Part shown: positions 10,975-22,648 of the stretch, piece after piece
Layout of the letters: every line of letters begins with the position of its first letter
Numbering within the stretch: the first letter of the stretch is position 1
The notes under the pieces: model-generated
Told to the model about the DNA's origin: nothing
Database searches by the model: none
The model's input: only the letters and a program-made list of their open reading frames with translations
Translations under genes and position numbers: made by a program
Source of the DNA: Linyphia triangularis
Lineage: Eukaryota > Arthropoda > Arachnida > Araneae > Linyphiidae
Assembly (NCBI GenBank): GCA_963978545.1
Contig: OZ021721.1
Coordinates: 34,707,348-34,771,347, forward strand
Length of the DNA: 64,000 bases
Direction: 5' to 3'

Positions 10975-12050
10975 AGCTTTGTATAAAACGAAGCATCATT
11001 ACTTAAATAATAACAGGCATAAAATATTCTGTAAGTTAGTCTTTCTTGGTGATGACTCAAACACATCTATATGCCTTAAAATACTTTAAATACCGTTTCA
11101 ATAACAAAAACCCCTTGTTTCTTGCTACCCATTAAACGAGAGTTCGCTGCTAAGCCAAAGGAGAAAGCAGACTTAGACGTTAGATGGGAGAGGGGATGGG
11201 AGGGGGGGGGGTCATATGAGGTTACTATATAATTCATATAACTAATCACCTTTAAAATCAAATTATTCAAAAAGAAAAATTATATATTTACGTTACTTAT
11301 ATATGAAAATTAAGATAAAATATACATAACAAATTGAGCTCATCCATGCGAAGGGACCTGGAATCATCCGAACAAAATACAAATCCTCAAATATTTTTTT
11401 TGAAAAATCATGATTCTATTTAAGAACTTATTTATCGAGAAAAACTTCCGTTTATATTTGAAAAAAAAGCCTAAAATAAAATGACCTCACCGAGACCTTT
11501 TGTTGAAAAATTAGTACTCTTTAGCAGTTTATAATTGTAGTTTTTCTTCTATTCTCTCTGAATCTCTCAATTTTAATTCACCGTCATTACCTTGTACGTT
11601 TGCTCTGTAACAAATCGCCACACTTCTTGGAAGAGTTCAAGCTTGACTTCTGATAGTAGTCTTACTTATGCCAACACAGAAAGTTGACCATTCCTTGTAT
11701 TTCTGTAAATTGATATTAATGGAGGAGAAGGAGCGCCCCTAAAAACGCAGGAAGTGAAAGGACCTTGCTTTTATATTCTTTAGTTTCAAGTTCTCCGAGA
11801 AAGTGGTCGTTTATCCGCCCCCCCCCCCCCCCAAGCTGTATGAAAGAATTTCATCTCACCTCGGAAAGACTTCAAGGTTATTCTGACGAGGCGAATGAGT
11901 ATCCTAATCAGAATTATCTGTTGTCAGAGTTCAGTGGGCAGAATTTTAAAAATATTAAGGTGTAACTTTGATCGTCGTATTTTTTTTAATTATATACTTA
12001 TTTTGCTATTTTAAACAGAATGTTTAAAAAACATGCATTCATGCAGGAAA
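10975..12050 (+). repeat. Dispersed repeat, copy 1
   Basis: About 1.07 kb here is clearly related to 32660-33708. Shared blocks include TTCTTGCTACCCAT, ACGAGAGTTCGCTGCTA, GACTTCTGATAGTAGTCTTA and GAGAAAGTGGTCGTTTATCC, in the same order and spacing. Each copy has a G-run at the same internal position, and only this one has a C-run. No coding capacity is visible and the ends are unclear; the 3' end probably falls near GCATTCATGCAGG (12033-12045). The class is unknown; a non-autonomous DNA transposon is possible. Confidence 0.75.
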
Positions 12051-12477
12051 AAAATCTTTAGTGACACCTTTTCACATGTAAAATAAATTTTTCCGGTACC
12101 CCATAACCACCTATATACCCCATAAATCCACTCCGGTACATATCTAAGTGCTTTGAAAATGGTGTAGTTTGTGGACAACTTGTTTTTTAAATTTCTTTTC
12201 TTCTAATATATCTCTCGAAATTGCCGGAGCTTGTTTCATTTTCTTAGAAAGGACTGTGTTTTTGTTGAAATGGTTACGATTGATTGTTATTTTCATGAAT
12301 TTGTGACAAGAGAAATGTTGCTCCATCTACAATAGTTAATATTGTGATTGTGACTTCTTTCATTAATTTTATATTTTTTAAATATTGTTTTGCAGAAATT
12401 CTACAGCAAAGCAATATTATGAAGCATATATAAATGGGATCAACGTCCAAAAAATTGAGGGGGCCCGGGCCTCCCCT

Positions 12478-12501
12478 GGTCCCCTGCTCCTACCACCACT
12501 G
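12478..12501 (-). repeat. hAT-type terminal sequence
   Basis: The strand ending CCTACCACCACTG at 12501 reads CAGTGGTGGTAGGAG in reverse complement. Close relatives (CAGTGGTGGCTCC near 37347 and CAGAGGTGGCGCC ending at 55769) occur elsewhere in the window. I could not find the partner end or a target duplication, so this is only a probable transposon end. Confidence 0.35.
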
Positions 12502-12699
12502 AGATTGACCAATCCATGCCTAAACTCAAACATCGTTCAAAAATACACGATTTAGAAACAAAAGTAAAATAATTGCACTTCTGTCCTTTCTTATAAAAAT
12601 ATATTTAAATCTGAAATATCTGCATCAACATTTTAAAACTTCCAGAATATTTAACCCAGCACTAAGCGAGATTGGCCAAGATTCGTAGCAACGGCCAGT

Positions 12700-13350
12700 C
12701 TACCACTGTCCTCGTTGGGATTGGCCAGAGTTGAGCGATATTAGCCAGTAGGGTAATCTCACATTTAACACAAAACAACTCACAGCGTTGGTCGCTAGCC
12801 GGCCCACGTCAGTTTTTTATGAAGCCCGTCGACAGCGCAGATAAAAAATAAAATTTCGCAACATGGACTTTTTTTATTTAATTTTAATTTGACTAAAATA
12901 ATATGCGTTTATTATCTAAAACAACGTTTTTCACTACGGAACTTTTAATACGGAACTTAAATAATAGCATGGATCAGCCCATGGCGCCATCTACTGACGA
13001 TTCTGCAAACCATGTCCTTAATGCAGCTACTTTAAGCTCGCAATCTAACAAAGCACTCCCGCTAGTTAATTATAAAACAGTCTAATAATGCACTTACTTT
13101 TGACAATGCTTTTTTCACCAAATTAGGAGAAACTGTTCAATTCAATACCCAGAAGAAAAAAAAAACAATCCCGACTTATTAGTGGTAAATAAAGCCTCAC
13201 CAAGCAATGAGACTTTTTCACCAAATTCATTACAAGATATTCACACACAAAATAAAACACATAATTTTAATAACGTTGAATCCGTAGAAATCAATAATCC
13301 CACCTCTTATAGAGGCCCAATTGAAGGAAGCAATATTGACATTCACTATG
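12700..13350 (+). pseudogene. Jockey-type LINE: 5' region and decayed ORF1 start
   Basis: A GC-richer leader (about 12700-12860) precedes a broken coding region starting near ATG 12970 (MDQPMAPSTDDSANHVLN). The frame is interrupted by stops and shifts (for example TAATAA at 13084-13089) but remains readable in pieces to about 13350, with a low-complexity N/Q/T/S composition typical of the N-terminal part of Jockey-clade ORF1. Assignment rests partly on position, because the ORF1 C-terminal half of the same element type resumes at about 18312. Stops and shifts show it is dead. Confidence 0.5.
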
Positions 13351-14459
13351 CAGGGCCCGATCATGACAAGCTGGGGCCCAGGGCCAGGACACATTCGGGG
13401 GCCTTTTTTTCAAACGGGTGATTTATTGGAAATGGACTCGACGCAAAGTCAAATGAATTAACATGAAATATAGAAAAAGTTGATGAATTAATGTTGATAT
13501 TGTTTTCTAAAAGTTGTTTTTTTACCACAAATAAAGAAATAAATTTCAAACAATCAAATTTATAAATCAAAAAAGGAAAAACTTTGTTATGTATAACATT
13601 GCATTTCACTATAACAATTTGTATATCCTTGACGACAATATCTGCAGCAATATTCACAACTTCAGAGTCGACATTTGCTGATCTCACTATACATTCGTCA
13701 AGATTTCCTTTCATTTTTTTCCCCTTCTTTATCTTTCAAAAAAGCCACGCTTTTAAACGGTTTATTTGAATAAATACACTATGGAATACTAAAGAAGGTT
13801 CATGCAAGATCAATACGAAATGATTTTTATGTGTAAAAATTATTTTATACTGGTTATAAAAGATATTCACATAACTTTTGTGGAACAAAAATGGTTTACA
13901 GCCAATTTCGGGGGCCCCTTTAAATCATGACCCCTAAATCATCATCAATTTACTCACTCTTCGTTTGGTAAAATATAATTTTATAAAGTTTGTAGAGACC
14001 ATTTCTGCATTTGAAATAGATAAAATATACATATTTTTCTGAGTATCAAACCATGAAATTCTACAACTGTGTATAAATTCTGATGATTTTAACAATATAT
14101 ATTTACTTAATAAAATGCATATAACTTAGACGATCTTGGGTAAAATTCTCTACGAAAAGGGTCCACGTGCCTCTTTATATGGATTTTAAACTATTTATCA
14201 GGATATACAATTAATAAATAATTGTTGATTAGATTTCCTCATGAAATATTAATTAACATTTCAAAAAAACTAAATTTGAAAAAAAAAAATTACGTATTCT
14301 TATACCTCACTGAAAATAATCTAAAGGGGGGCTCATACTCTAAACGACTTTCTTAAAAGAGAAAGTATTATATACCAGTGGGGTAGCACGCGCATACAAG
14401 GCAGTAAGAGTTTTTGTTGAAACCTTTAATTTTCCTAAATATTTTTCTGTTCGCACAGT
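13351..14459. other. Unassigned insertion sequence inside the LINE
   Basis: The sequence changes character at CAGGGCCCGATCATGAC (13351), which resembles a hAT-type terminus, and a possible partner end TCCCTG lies at 18306-18311. The flanking 8-mers do not match, so I do not call a single element. No coding motif is visible; the stretch is A+T-rich with isolated G/C-rich patches. Confidence 0.4.
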
Positions 14460-16474
14460 CAGGGCCGTCGCTAAGAATTTTGAATGGGGGGGCGTTAGAC
14501 ATAATTTTGCCGACTAAAATCAAGGCAAGTACGGTGTAAATGTAGAATATATCCATTAAGGTGTTAATCTATTATTAATTAATTTTCATTAATGTAAAAT
14601 TAATGCATATTTTTTTAATTAATGTATAATTATTTGTTAATTAATGCGTAATTAATTGTTAATGAGTTTATAACTAATTCTTATTTAATTTAATTGTGAA
14701 TTATTTTATTTAATGTGTAATTAATTAGTGTTTTTAATATTTTATGGCATTTTATTAATACGTAATTAATGTCATGTTTTAAGTAAATAACCATCACATT
14801 TTAGTTAAAGTTCCTTCAAATTCATTTAATTTTTAAGTTTTGTTTGATAAATAACCCCCTCTTTGATGAACAAAGGGGATAATTTTTCGAAGTGCTGTTT
14901 TTTGGAGGGAGGGGAGGCATTTATCACTTGCAGATAGAATAAAATAAATGAAAAATATTAATCAAATAGGTGACTCTAATTTAGGATTGTAAAAAAAGTT
15001 AACAAATTCTGGAAAAATTCTTCTTTGTAAAACCCAGGCAGATTATTGCTATCTCACAAAACTATCTATGAGGAGCACTGCGATTTTTATAATAGAGACA
15101 ATGTCGGGAACATTTAAGAAACATGCACTTACACTTCCTCCTTTCGAAAAATAGAGTAATGTGGAAGAAGTAATTCACAAGAACAAAATATATAGGAAGT
15201 AAATTATCAATTCGAGCAGAAAATTATGTACAGCTATTAACTAACATCAAATTAGGAAGTCCAATTCTCATTTTTTCTTTCACAATTTAACATAGGAATT
15301 TACTTCTTAAAAATAGTTACTTCGTGTACATATTTTTTACCAAAACTGCTGGATTGAATTTAATGATTTTTTGAGGTTTTTCAGCAATAATTTCTGCAAA
15401 TATTACTCGTTATCTTAATAATCATCATTTGTTCCAGAAGGAAAGTATAAAGCTAATTTTCTTTAAGCAGGATTAAAAATGAAATAGATTACTTTAGCAT
15501 TAAACCAAACTATAATATTATTTATAAGTAAAAAACAAATTTAAAAAAATAATACATATGAACCTCTATCCTAATGAAGCAGAAATCAAGTTTTACAAAG
15601 AAAATTATTCTCAACTAACTCACTACCCTTCTGAACTTCGAATTTAGTAACAAAGTATTCAGATCTATAAAAAAGCAAACCATAATTTCTGGCTCGAAAA
15701 TCCAAACTAAGTAAGGAATAGTACCTGTGGAGTTTTTTTTTTTTTTGGGGGGGGGGGGAGAAAGCTATTCAAATTTCCAATGTTATTATCTTGAGGAAGG
15801 AGAAGTTTCACATATGATCTTCGAAAGAAGAGAAACGTCAAAGTCAACATAAGATTTCCAAAAAACCTCCCTCATTTCCCTTTTCCACCTTTAAAGGCTA
15901 TGATCCGACAAAAAAGGATATACTTACTACAATTTAAAATTGCCGACCGCTATCACCAACTTGGACTGAATTGTGATCAGGATTTTTTAATACTATTGAC
16001 GATTTTAATTATTTATATTTTTTTCTATTCAATATGTTTTAAAACATCCATCACTTGGCGCTTTTAAAAGAATTGATGAAATTTTGGAAATTTGCCGAGT
16101 GCTTTCTTGGTTTCTAAAAACTTTGGCAGGGTGAAATAATGAAGATATCTATGATTTGTGTTCGCAAAAGACCTACTATAACTGTGTACGCAGTCCATCA
16201 ACGTAGGCGGGGAAAAGACACCGACTCCCTTATAATAGATTTCTGGAGTAAAAATGACGATTCGTGAAACTCGGGTCGGTATCTTTAATATTTTTGTTCG
16301 ATATTTTTTTTTTTTTTATTATTTTTTTAATTTTTTTTTCATTCAATTCAATTTTGTTGTGGATCTACTTCAAAAAAAGGCTCAATAAAATTACGAAAAT
16401 TTGCCGACTGTTCAACTTTCTAAAACTTTGGGGGGGCGAGACGCCCCCTTCGCCCACCATTCGCGTCGTCCCTG
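14460..16474. mobile_element. Non-autonomous hAT-type transposon, copy 1
   Basis: The element is 2015 bp with imperfect terminal inverted repeats, CAGGGCCGTCGC at the left and ...GCGTCGTCCCTG at the right. It is flanked by a perfect 8-bp duplication CGCACAGT (14452-14459 and 16475-16482). The 8-bp duplication and CAG-type ends are the hAT hallmark. There is no transposase frame; the interior is A+T-rich with short TTAATTAATG-type tandem repeats (about 14570-14770) and a long G-run near 15747. A near-identical copy lies at 44244-46287, so both were probably mobilised in trans. This copy sits inside the fragmented Jockey-type LINE. Confidence 0.9.
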
Positions 16475-16482
16475 CGCACAGT

Positions 16483-17880
16483 GACCAATTTTAAAATCTA
16501 TAATATATATTAGGCATTAAGTTTCTTATATCCAGTGAATTTTGTCGCTTTTCTCAAGTTTTTAAATTGCTTTAACAGATGAGAAGCGGGGGGGGGGGGG
16601 GGAAGGGGCGATGCATTCTTCCATTATACGCCTTCGCCGGGCACCCGTGCTTATTATATTTACAGATTGAGTAAGCAATGCTCCTTTGAATATATTTTGT
16701 CAAGTTCAAATAAGTCATGTTTTAGTTTAGCTATTCAATATCTGGAAACTTGCAAGCCTATATAAATGTAAAATTCGGTGACCTTCAAGCTACTTAAAAA
16801 AGCCATTACAAAAATCAAAGTTCTTACCCTAACATCTTGATAGTCCCAGCAGCAGCCCATTTTTTTTTATCGAAATCGATTGCTTGTTTGCCTTTTCTAG
16901 AGTGTTCAAAAAACGAAATTTCTACATTCTTTAATTTTTAGAAAGGCGAGATGTTTACACTCAGATCCTTTCAATTGGTGTTCCAAAATTTACAAACATA
17001 AAAGATAAAGAATTGAAAGTGCCAGTATACAATTTTTGTTTTTCAAAAGTGTTATATACGAGGGTTTCGGTTCGCTTTTCATGAAGAACCATTTAAATAT
17101 GACATCTGGAAATCATCTACTACAAATAAACATCATTATTTTAATCTATCTATGGTTTAAACTTTAAATGACTCATAATTAGCCATAAACTCGTATCAGT
17201 TCAATTCTAATGAAGGATGAGTAATAAAGAAAATGCCACTCTTTAGTTTATTTCAACTATATGTTAGCGAGGAGGAGAAATGAGGTCTGATTTATGTGTT
17301 ATATATATTGGGTTGTTGATATAGATGCGGCTAAGTGAAGTTTTCAGTAAAGAGGGCGAACGCCGATCCTCCTCCGCTACACCCCTGGTTACGGCTAGAA
17401 TTTTAATTGCGTCGACTTAAAAGTAGTTGGCAGCGATTTAAATTTTCATATCCCCCCCCCCCCCCTTTCGCCACCTTCCCCTTCCGACGTTCATGAAACC
17501 ATGTAATTAGTAAAACCTATTAGACAAAAAAAAATTATCGCATTCTTCTCCCCTTCCAAGGACGTACAGTTTCGATTTGATATTTTTCTAATTCTTTAAT
17601 TTTTATGTCTTTGTTTACTTTAGAAGGGTGGAAGGGTAGAGTTTGAGAAAAGAAAGCTAAGCATCAAGAAGGCTGATGTCCCTCTTACTAAATTATGATG
17701 CATAGAAAGGTATCAAAAGATTCCACTTTGCATTTACCCCTCTCCCCCCTCTCTATCACACACTTTGGAGTGTAATAATCGACTCTGAGAGTGGAGAGGA
17801 TAAAATGATTTAAGGATCAGACCTTAAATATATTGCTTCATGATAAAATGTAAGACTCCCACCCTTACTGACCACACTGA
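16483..17880. other. A+T-rich filler with C and G runs, no gene
   Basis: No motif-bearing frame was found. A run of about 15 G occurs near 16589 and a C-run near 17450. GCCGGGCACCCGTG and similar GC patches at 16630-16660 look like decayed transposon ends but cannot be assigned. Confidence 0.45.
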
Positions 17881-18180
17881 TACTGTTGCATACTAACATA
17901 CTAATTGGTAGACCCCCCCCCCCCACCTAATTTTTAAAGACATTATTATACAGTGAAAGTACTCCCACCCCAAACTTTAATGTGTCTATTGCACAATAAA
18001 CGATAGACCACTCCCCCCTCCCAAAAAAAGGAACTTTAAAAAAACTGTTACATACTAAATTACCCCCCCCCCCCGATTTATAAAGATACAATTACAAAGT
18101 AATGGTAGCCCCCCCCCCCCCCAGGTCTTAAAGATAATGTCACATCCTAAATGGTAGTTAATCCTCCCTTCATTTACAAA
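17880..18180 (+). repeat. Degenerate C-rich minisatellite
   Basis: Several units of roughly 45-60 bp repeat the pattern CATACTAA...GGTAG, followed by a run of up to 14 C and a TTAAAGA-containing segment. C-runs occur near 17913, 18012, 18063 and 18108. Units are diverged and of unequal length. The tandem array lies just before the resumed LINE ORF1. Confidence 0.6.
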
Positions 18181-18311
18181 ATATTATTGTTTTGTTTCAT
18201 TTTTTTTATTTTTTTACGATAAATTCTAAAATTTTCTATTTTCTTATCCCCCCCCCTCCTAAAATATTAATGACGCAGTTTGTGTCAAGAACCCTCCCTT
18301 AGGCATCCCTG

Positions 18312-19174
18312 GGAAATCATACCTTCAATATTAAGGCACTTGATCAACAACAGCAAAGACAAATTACTGCCCTGTTTGACGAAATTGAAATTTGCTATCA
18401 CTCTTATGTTTTACCAAGTGATAAAATGATCAAAGTAGTCATAAAATCATTCTCAATTGACACAGATATTGATGAATTGGCCACACATCTCAGAGATGAG
18501 GCTATCCAGCTACCAATGTTTGTCAATTGACTAGATGTAGGGCTGGCACCATTACCAAATTACCACTTTTCATGGTTATACTACCAAGATCTGAAAATTC
18601 TAGAGGAATACTTAACTTAACTTATATCATGAATCTAAAAGTAAGTCTTGAACCTTACAAGGGTAGAGATGGAGAGACTCAATGCTGGAGATGCCAAGCA
18701 TTCTACCACGCATCTTCCAACTGCAAAAGGGATTCAAAATGTGTGAAATGTGCAGGATCGCACTTCAGCAAAGATTGTAATAAGACTGATGATACACCTC
18801 TAAAATGCGCTAACTGCAATGAAGAGCACAATGCCAACTTTTATGGTTGCCCTAGAAGGCCCCCGCCAAAGGAACCAAAAGCCCGAACTAGACGTGATAC
18901 TACAAACACACGACAACAATCTAATGATATTCCGATATCATATCAAGATAGAATTGTTGTAAATTCAAATTATAATGGGAATGCCCAAACAAATCAACCA
19001 TCGCAAATAAATCCACATTCGAATCAAACTTTTCCTAAGGCACCAGCAAACGAAATTTCTCCTGCAAGGGCCCTTACACAGTCCCATTCAACTCCTCAAC
19101 AATCTACGCAAACATCAAGCTCAACTATTCCACCTCCAACAGAGAGTAAACAAATTCTATCAGCTCCTAGCTGA
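18312..19174 (+). pseudogene. Jockey-type LINE ORF1, C-terminal half (PRE_C2HC and zinc knuckles)
   Basis: The first part reads in one frame (IKVVIKSFSIDTDIDEL...), then a shift near 18510-18527 moves the homology into the frame that runs to 19174. That frame contains a PRE_C2HC-like region followed by three zinc knuckles at about 18683-18850: CX2CX4HX4C, then CX2CX3HX4C, then CX2CX3HX6C. A polar, Q/S/T/P-rich tail follows. This layout is typical of the nucleic-acid-binding ORF1 protein of Jockey-clade LINEs, which coats the element RNA. The frame break makes it a fossil. The N-terminal half lies about 5 kb upstream beyond inserted sequence. Confidence 0.8.
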
Positions 19175-19293
19175 AGCCAAAAAAATCTCAGTGAAATTAC
19201 CAGCTTAGTTGCGTGGGTTAAAACCTCTGCCCTTATTGATCTCCTTTCTGAATATAAAGATTAATTATGTAATAGTAGGGACACCAACACAAC

Positions 19294-19755
19294 TCCATGA
19301 TGAATAAAAACGTCACATATTTTTCCCAAATTGTAATCACTTGGAATGCTAATAACATTACCAATAAACTTAAGGAATTTAAAAATTTCATAGCTGAGAA
19401 TGATGTTGATATTTGTCTCATCACTGAAACTCACGCTAAGCCCCTCCACTCATTAAAAATACCAAACTACACTACATATAAAACCGACAAACTTCATCAC
19501 ACAGAGGGAGGTACTACAATTTTTCCAAGAGTACCCTTCCAACCTCTTAATTCAGAACCCATAATGGTGATGGCATGGAGGAAACTAATATTATTTTATA
19601 ATACTGCAACTCCACACACACACCATTTACTTTTCAGAAGTTTATAACCCCCCCCCCCCTTCCCCTTAATAACAGACTCAATGAAATGACACGATTATTG
19701 ACTTCCTCTTATCAGACAACTTCCCAACTATGCCAAGAATAACAACTGTGGATTA
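19294..19755 (+). pseudogene. Jockey-type LINE ORF2 start: endonuclease fragment
   Basis: The segment from about 19297 carries the beginning of an exonuclease-endonuclease-phosphatase fold: ITWNANNITNKLKEF, then DVDICLITETH with the catalytic E of the LINE endonuclease. It is open to 19647, shifts at a C-run (19648-19658), and a short DTIIDFLLSDNFP-like piece continues near 19690. The reverse transcriptase that should follow is absent; sequence of a different type starts at about 19755. It directly follows the ORF1 fossil in the right order and orientation. Confidence 0.75.
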
Positions 19756-19979
19756 GGGTGGTTTAAAAATTTGTTTTTTCTACTAAAGACTAAGACACCC
19801 TCTAATTTATTTACATTTACCCATAGAATTAATCTCCTATAATTTCAGCTTCCAACTCCTACATGAAGGTGGTGTTCAATGACCATTCAATTTTACACTT
19901 TTTTGTAATTTCGCATAATTTTCGAGTTTTGTGCTGATAAATTCACATGTCTACATTAAAAAAAAAAAAGTTTTTATGG

Positions 19980-21720
19980 TTGTTTAATGCATGCAATTCA
20001 GTTTGGAAACAGTTCTTTTATATACTGTATCCGGAAACATCAACATTATAAAAGCACCGTTAACAAAATATTCGATAGTGAAGCACTTCATTTGATAGTT
20101 CCAACAGTCGCAGCTTTGGGACTTGTTCCTCGTACGCTTCCTCTTCCAAGAGGGGCCAAAAATCCAGATAAAAAATCCAGGAAAGAATATGCTGAGTCAG
20201 CAATATGTAAATTCAAACCTGACTGTCCTATAGTCCTTCATTGGGTTGAAAATCTTCTGCCAAAATCTTTTGAATCAAGAAAGATTGATCGTTTTTTTTT
20301 TCTGTATATGTTTCGGGAGATGGTATCGAAAAACTTCTTAGTATCCCAAAGTTGAGTGGTGGAAAGACAGCAAAAAATATTTCGAAAACTATTTTCATGC
20401 TAGTAAGGCAATTGAAAGTTAAGAAGAAAATCCAGACTTTAAGTTTTGATACTATGAGTGTAACTAATGGTTGTGTATAAGAGATATGCATTAATTTGGA
20501 AAGAAAAAATTGAACGTGAACTATTGTGGCTAGCCTGCCGGCAGCAAGACATGGAATTAATATTGGCAAAGTTATTTAAGTTGTGCTATGGGCCACCATG
20601 TTTCACAGTTTTCCCTCTTCAACAGACTTAAAACTGTCTGAAAAAGAATTGCACAAATATACTGCCGACCAAACGGTATAGTGGTTAGCGTGTTAGCTTC
20701 TAGACCGCGAGGTAGCGGGTTCGAGTCCCGTGTACGTAATGGGTGTTTGTAAATGATGTTGTCTTGTCAAATGACGAATGTTTCGGCGCGTTATAGCCCT
20801 CGTGTTGCTGACGGCGCCAGATAATCTGAAAACCACCAACCACAAATAAACTTTCAGGGTTTAGAACTGAAAGAAGAAGCTAAAAAGTTTAAAGTTTTAA
20901 CTGCAGCCTTTCTTTCATCTGTGGATAAATCTATGATAATTAGAGATGGATTATAAGGAAGTAATCGAGTTGACAGTAATCGTTTTGGGTAATATACCAG
21001 AGAAAATCAATTGGAGAGCAGTTTCATCAATTCATCACGCATGATGGATGGCTAAACTCCTATATATTTTTAAATCTTTCTGTTCAAAGATCAGCAAGAG
21101 ATTTTGCGAACAACTAATAGAGATAAGAAATGCAAATCTAGTGATTTGTACAATTTAGTGCTCATTTGTATAGTAAAACATGGATAAAAGCCCATCTTGC
21201 TTCTGAAGATTCTGGAGGGGACCTGAACTTGTGTAAAAAGTATAAGATAATCAATTTTAAAATTGGAATTGCAAATAGAAAAGTTTTGAAAAATCTCATA
21301 TGGTATCTCTCAGATTAATTGTACTGTTAGGCTACATTTTCACAGAGAATTACAGCAAAAAAAATTAAAAAGTATTGCAGATATGAATAACTCAAAAGAT
21401 TCAGGAAATATAAGAGAGTGCGAGATATTAAAAATGTTGAAAGATGTCAGTCTTGTTGATTTTGTGACAAAAAGAACTCTTGATATTTTATTTCGTTTAA
21501 ATACTAGTGACTCTTTTGTATAAATTTCACTTGAAGAGTGTGAGAATAATATCCCTTACTCAAATGGGAACAAAGTTAAAGAACTTAAAATGTTAAGCGA
21601 TACTGCTGAAAGAGGTGAATAGCTAATACAAGAATTTAATTTATTTACACATGATTGGATGATAAGCAGTTTCCTTTACAATTTTTGAAGCAAAGTTAAA
21701 GGAAATATCTAGAGAAACAA
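19980..21720 (+). pseudogene. Decayed transposase-like gene of an unnamed arthropod repeat family
   Basis: Scattered in-frame blocks are readable across about 1.7 kb: LIVPTVAALGLVPRTLPLPR, PIVLHWVENLLP, LLSIPKLSGGKTAK, LSFDTMSVTNG, LLWLACRQQDMEL, SIHHA-WMAKLL, and near the end KELKMLSDTAERG. I recognise these as a recurrent repeat-borne protein family in arthropod and cnidarian genomes (a CFDTT-type block followed by LLWLACRHH and IHHARWMAK), but I do not know its formal superfamily. Many stops and shifts interrupt it, and a SINE is inserted at 20663-20840. The preceding AGGGTGGTTTAAAAATTT near 19755 may be its terminal sequence. It lies between the 5' and 3' remains of the LINE. Confidence 0.6.
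20663..20840 (+). mobile_element. tRNA-derived SINE, family 1, copy 1
   Basis: The head is tRNA-like with an A box (TATAGTGGTTAG, 20677-20688) and a perfect B box (GGTTCGAGTCC, 20718-20728), the internal RNA polymerase III promoter. The body ends in CCAGATAATCTGAAAAC and a short CCAAC tail. Flanks CACAAATATAC (20652-20662) and CACAAATAAAC (20841-20851) are a 10/11 target duplication, as expected for LINE-driven insertion. It lies within the decayed transposase-like gene. A second full copy is at 56009-56189. Confidence 0.88.
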
Positions 21721-21954
21721 CCAAACGATCTATGTTTAATTGTCTTTCAGAAAAGGAAATACATATTTATATAGCTATATCTATATATTTAGTAGACAAG
21801 ACGTATTTTTGTCACAGTCACTACTACTAAACTACTTAACCAATTCTTACAATCAAGGTATCCTTTGAAGAAAGGTCCTTTAATTTCAATTAATTGCTCT
21901 TACTCGGAAATTAAAGGGAGATAAGGGATCTACCACTAAAACCACTAAGAATAG

Positions 21955-21987
21955 GGTTGGTTGGTTGGTTGTTTTCAGATTATCTGG
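21955..21987 (-). mobile_element. SINE family 1, 3'-tail fragment
   Basis: GGTTGG repeats followed by GTTTTCAGATTATCTGG are the reverse complement of the SINE family 1 end. Only about 33 bp are present, which indicates a severely 5'-truncated insertion in reverse orientation. Confidence 0.7.
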
Positions 21988-22640
21988 TGAACGATTGCAA
22001 CCAAAGCTAACATCAGAAAACTCCAAATTGCACAAAATCGCATTCTAAGGGAAATGGTTGGAGCAACGACATACATACACAATTCACTGATTCACAGAGA
22101 TCTCAAAATTGAATCCATTAATGATCACTTGGTGAAATTGAATATTAAACTTCTATAAAAATGCCAAGTGTGCCTACTCCAATTTACAAGCTAACATAAA
22201 CTATGAAATCCTCCCAGAGGACAGTATAATTAGACCTTTTGCAGCATTTGCGTTATCAGACGCAATCCTAGCCAAAAAATGTAATACATAACTTTGAATA
22301 GATATCTCTCTTTTAATCTGCCTTTGCAGTCCCAATTAATAGAAGTAAAGGGGCTCGATCCCCTTCTTCACTACACTTTTATTGTTTTAATCTGAGCATA
22401 CCCATTTATTATCTAAATTGAGCACCAATTGTGTTGTCTATTTTTACTATTCAATCATTGGCCCACTGACCAAATTTTTGTTTTGTTGTTGTGTACTGTC
22501 CTGTGTCGGTCCATTTTCTAATTGTTTTTCAGTGCCAAATTATGATTTTATGAGCTTATATTAGTACACATTTATGATGAAAGGGTATACTGGCGTTTAG
22601 CGCTGAACACCCTAACAAACCTATTTATTCAAGATTCAAA
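21988..22640 (+). pseudogene. Jockey-type LINE ORF2 C-terminus and 3' UTR
   Basis: Translation near 22010-22155 gives ANIRKLQIAQNRILREMVGA followed by a IHRDLKIESINDHL-like piece, the usual C-terminal end of Jockey-clade ORF2 after the reverse transcriptase. It breaks at a stop near 22157. The remaining 450 bp looks like the 3' untranslated region and ends before the DNA transposon at 22649. Same orientation as the ORF1 and endonuclease remains, so it is plausibly the 3' end of the same insertion; a separate copy cannot be excluded. Confidence 0.65.
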
Positions 22641-22648
22641 ATATAAAT

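Noticed and set aside
13351..18311. Single 5-kb hAT element with CAGGG...CCCTG ends
   Set aside because: The flanking 8-mers TCACTATG and GGAAATCA do not match, so the ends may be unrelated.
20663..20740. tRNA gene
   Set aside because: The A and B boxes belong to a SINE head: it is followed by a SINE body, flanked by target duplications, and repeated at 56009.
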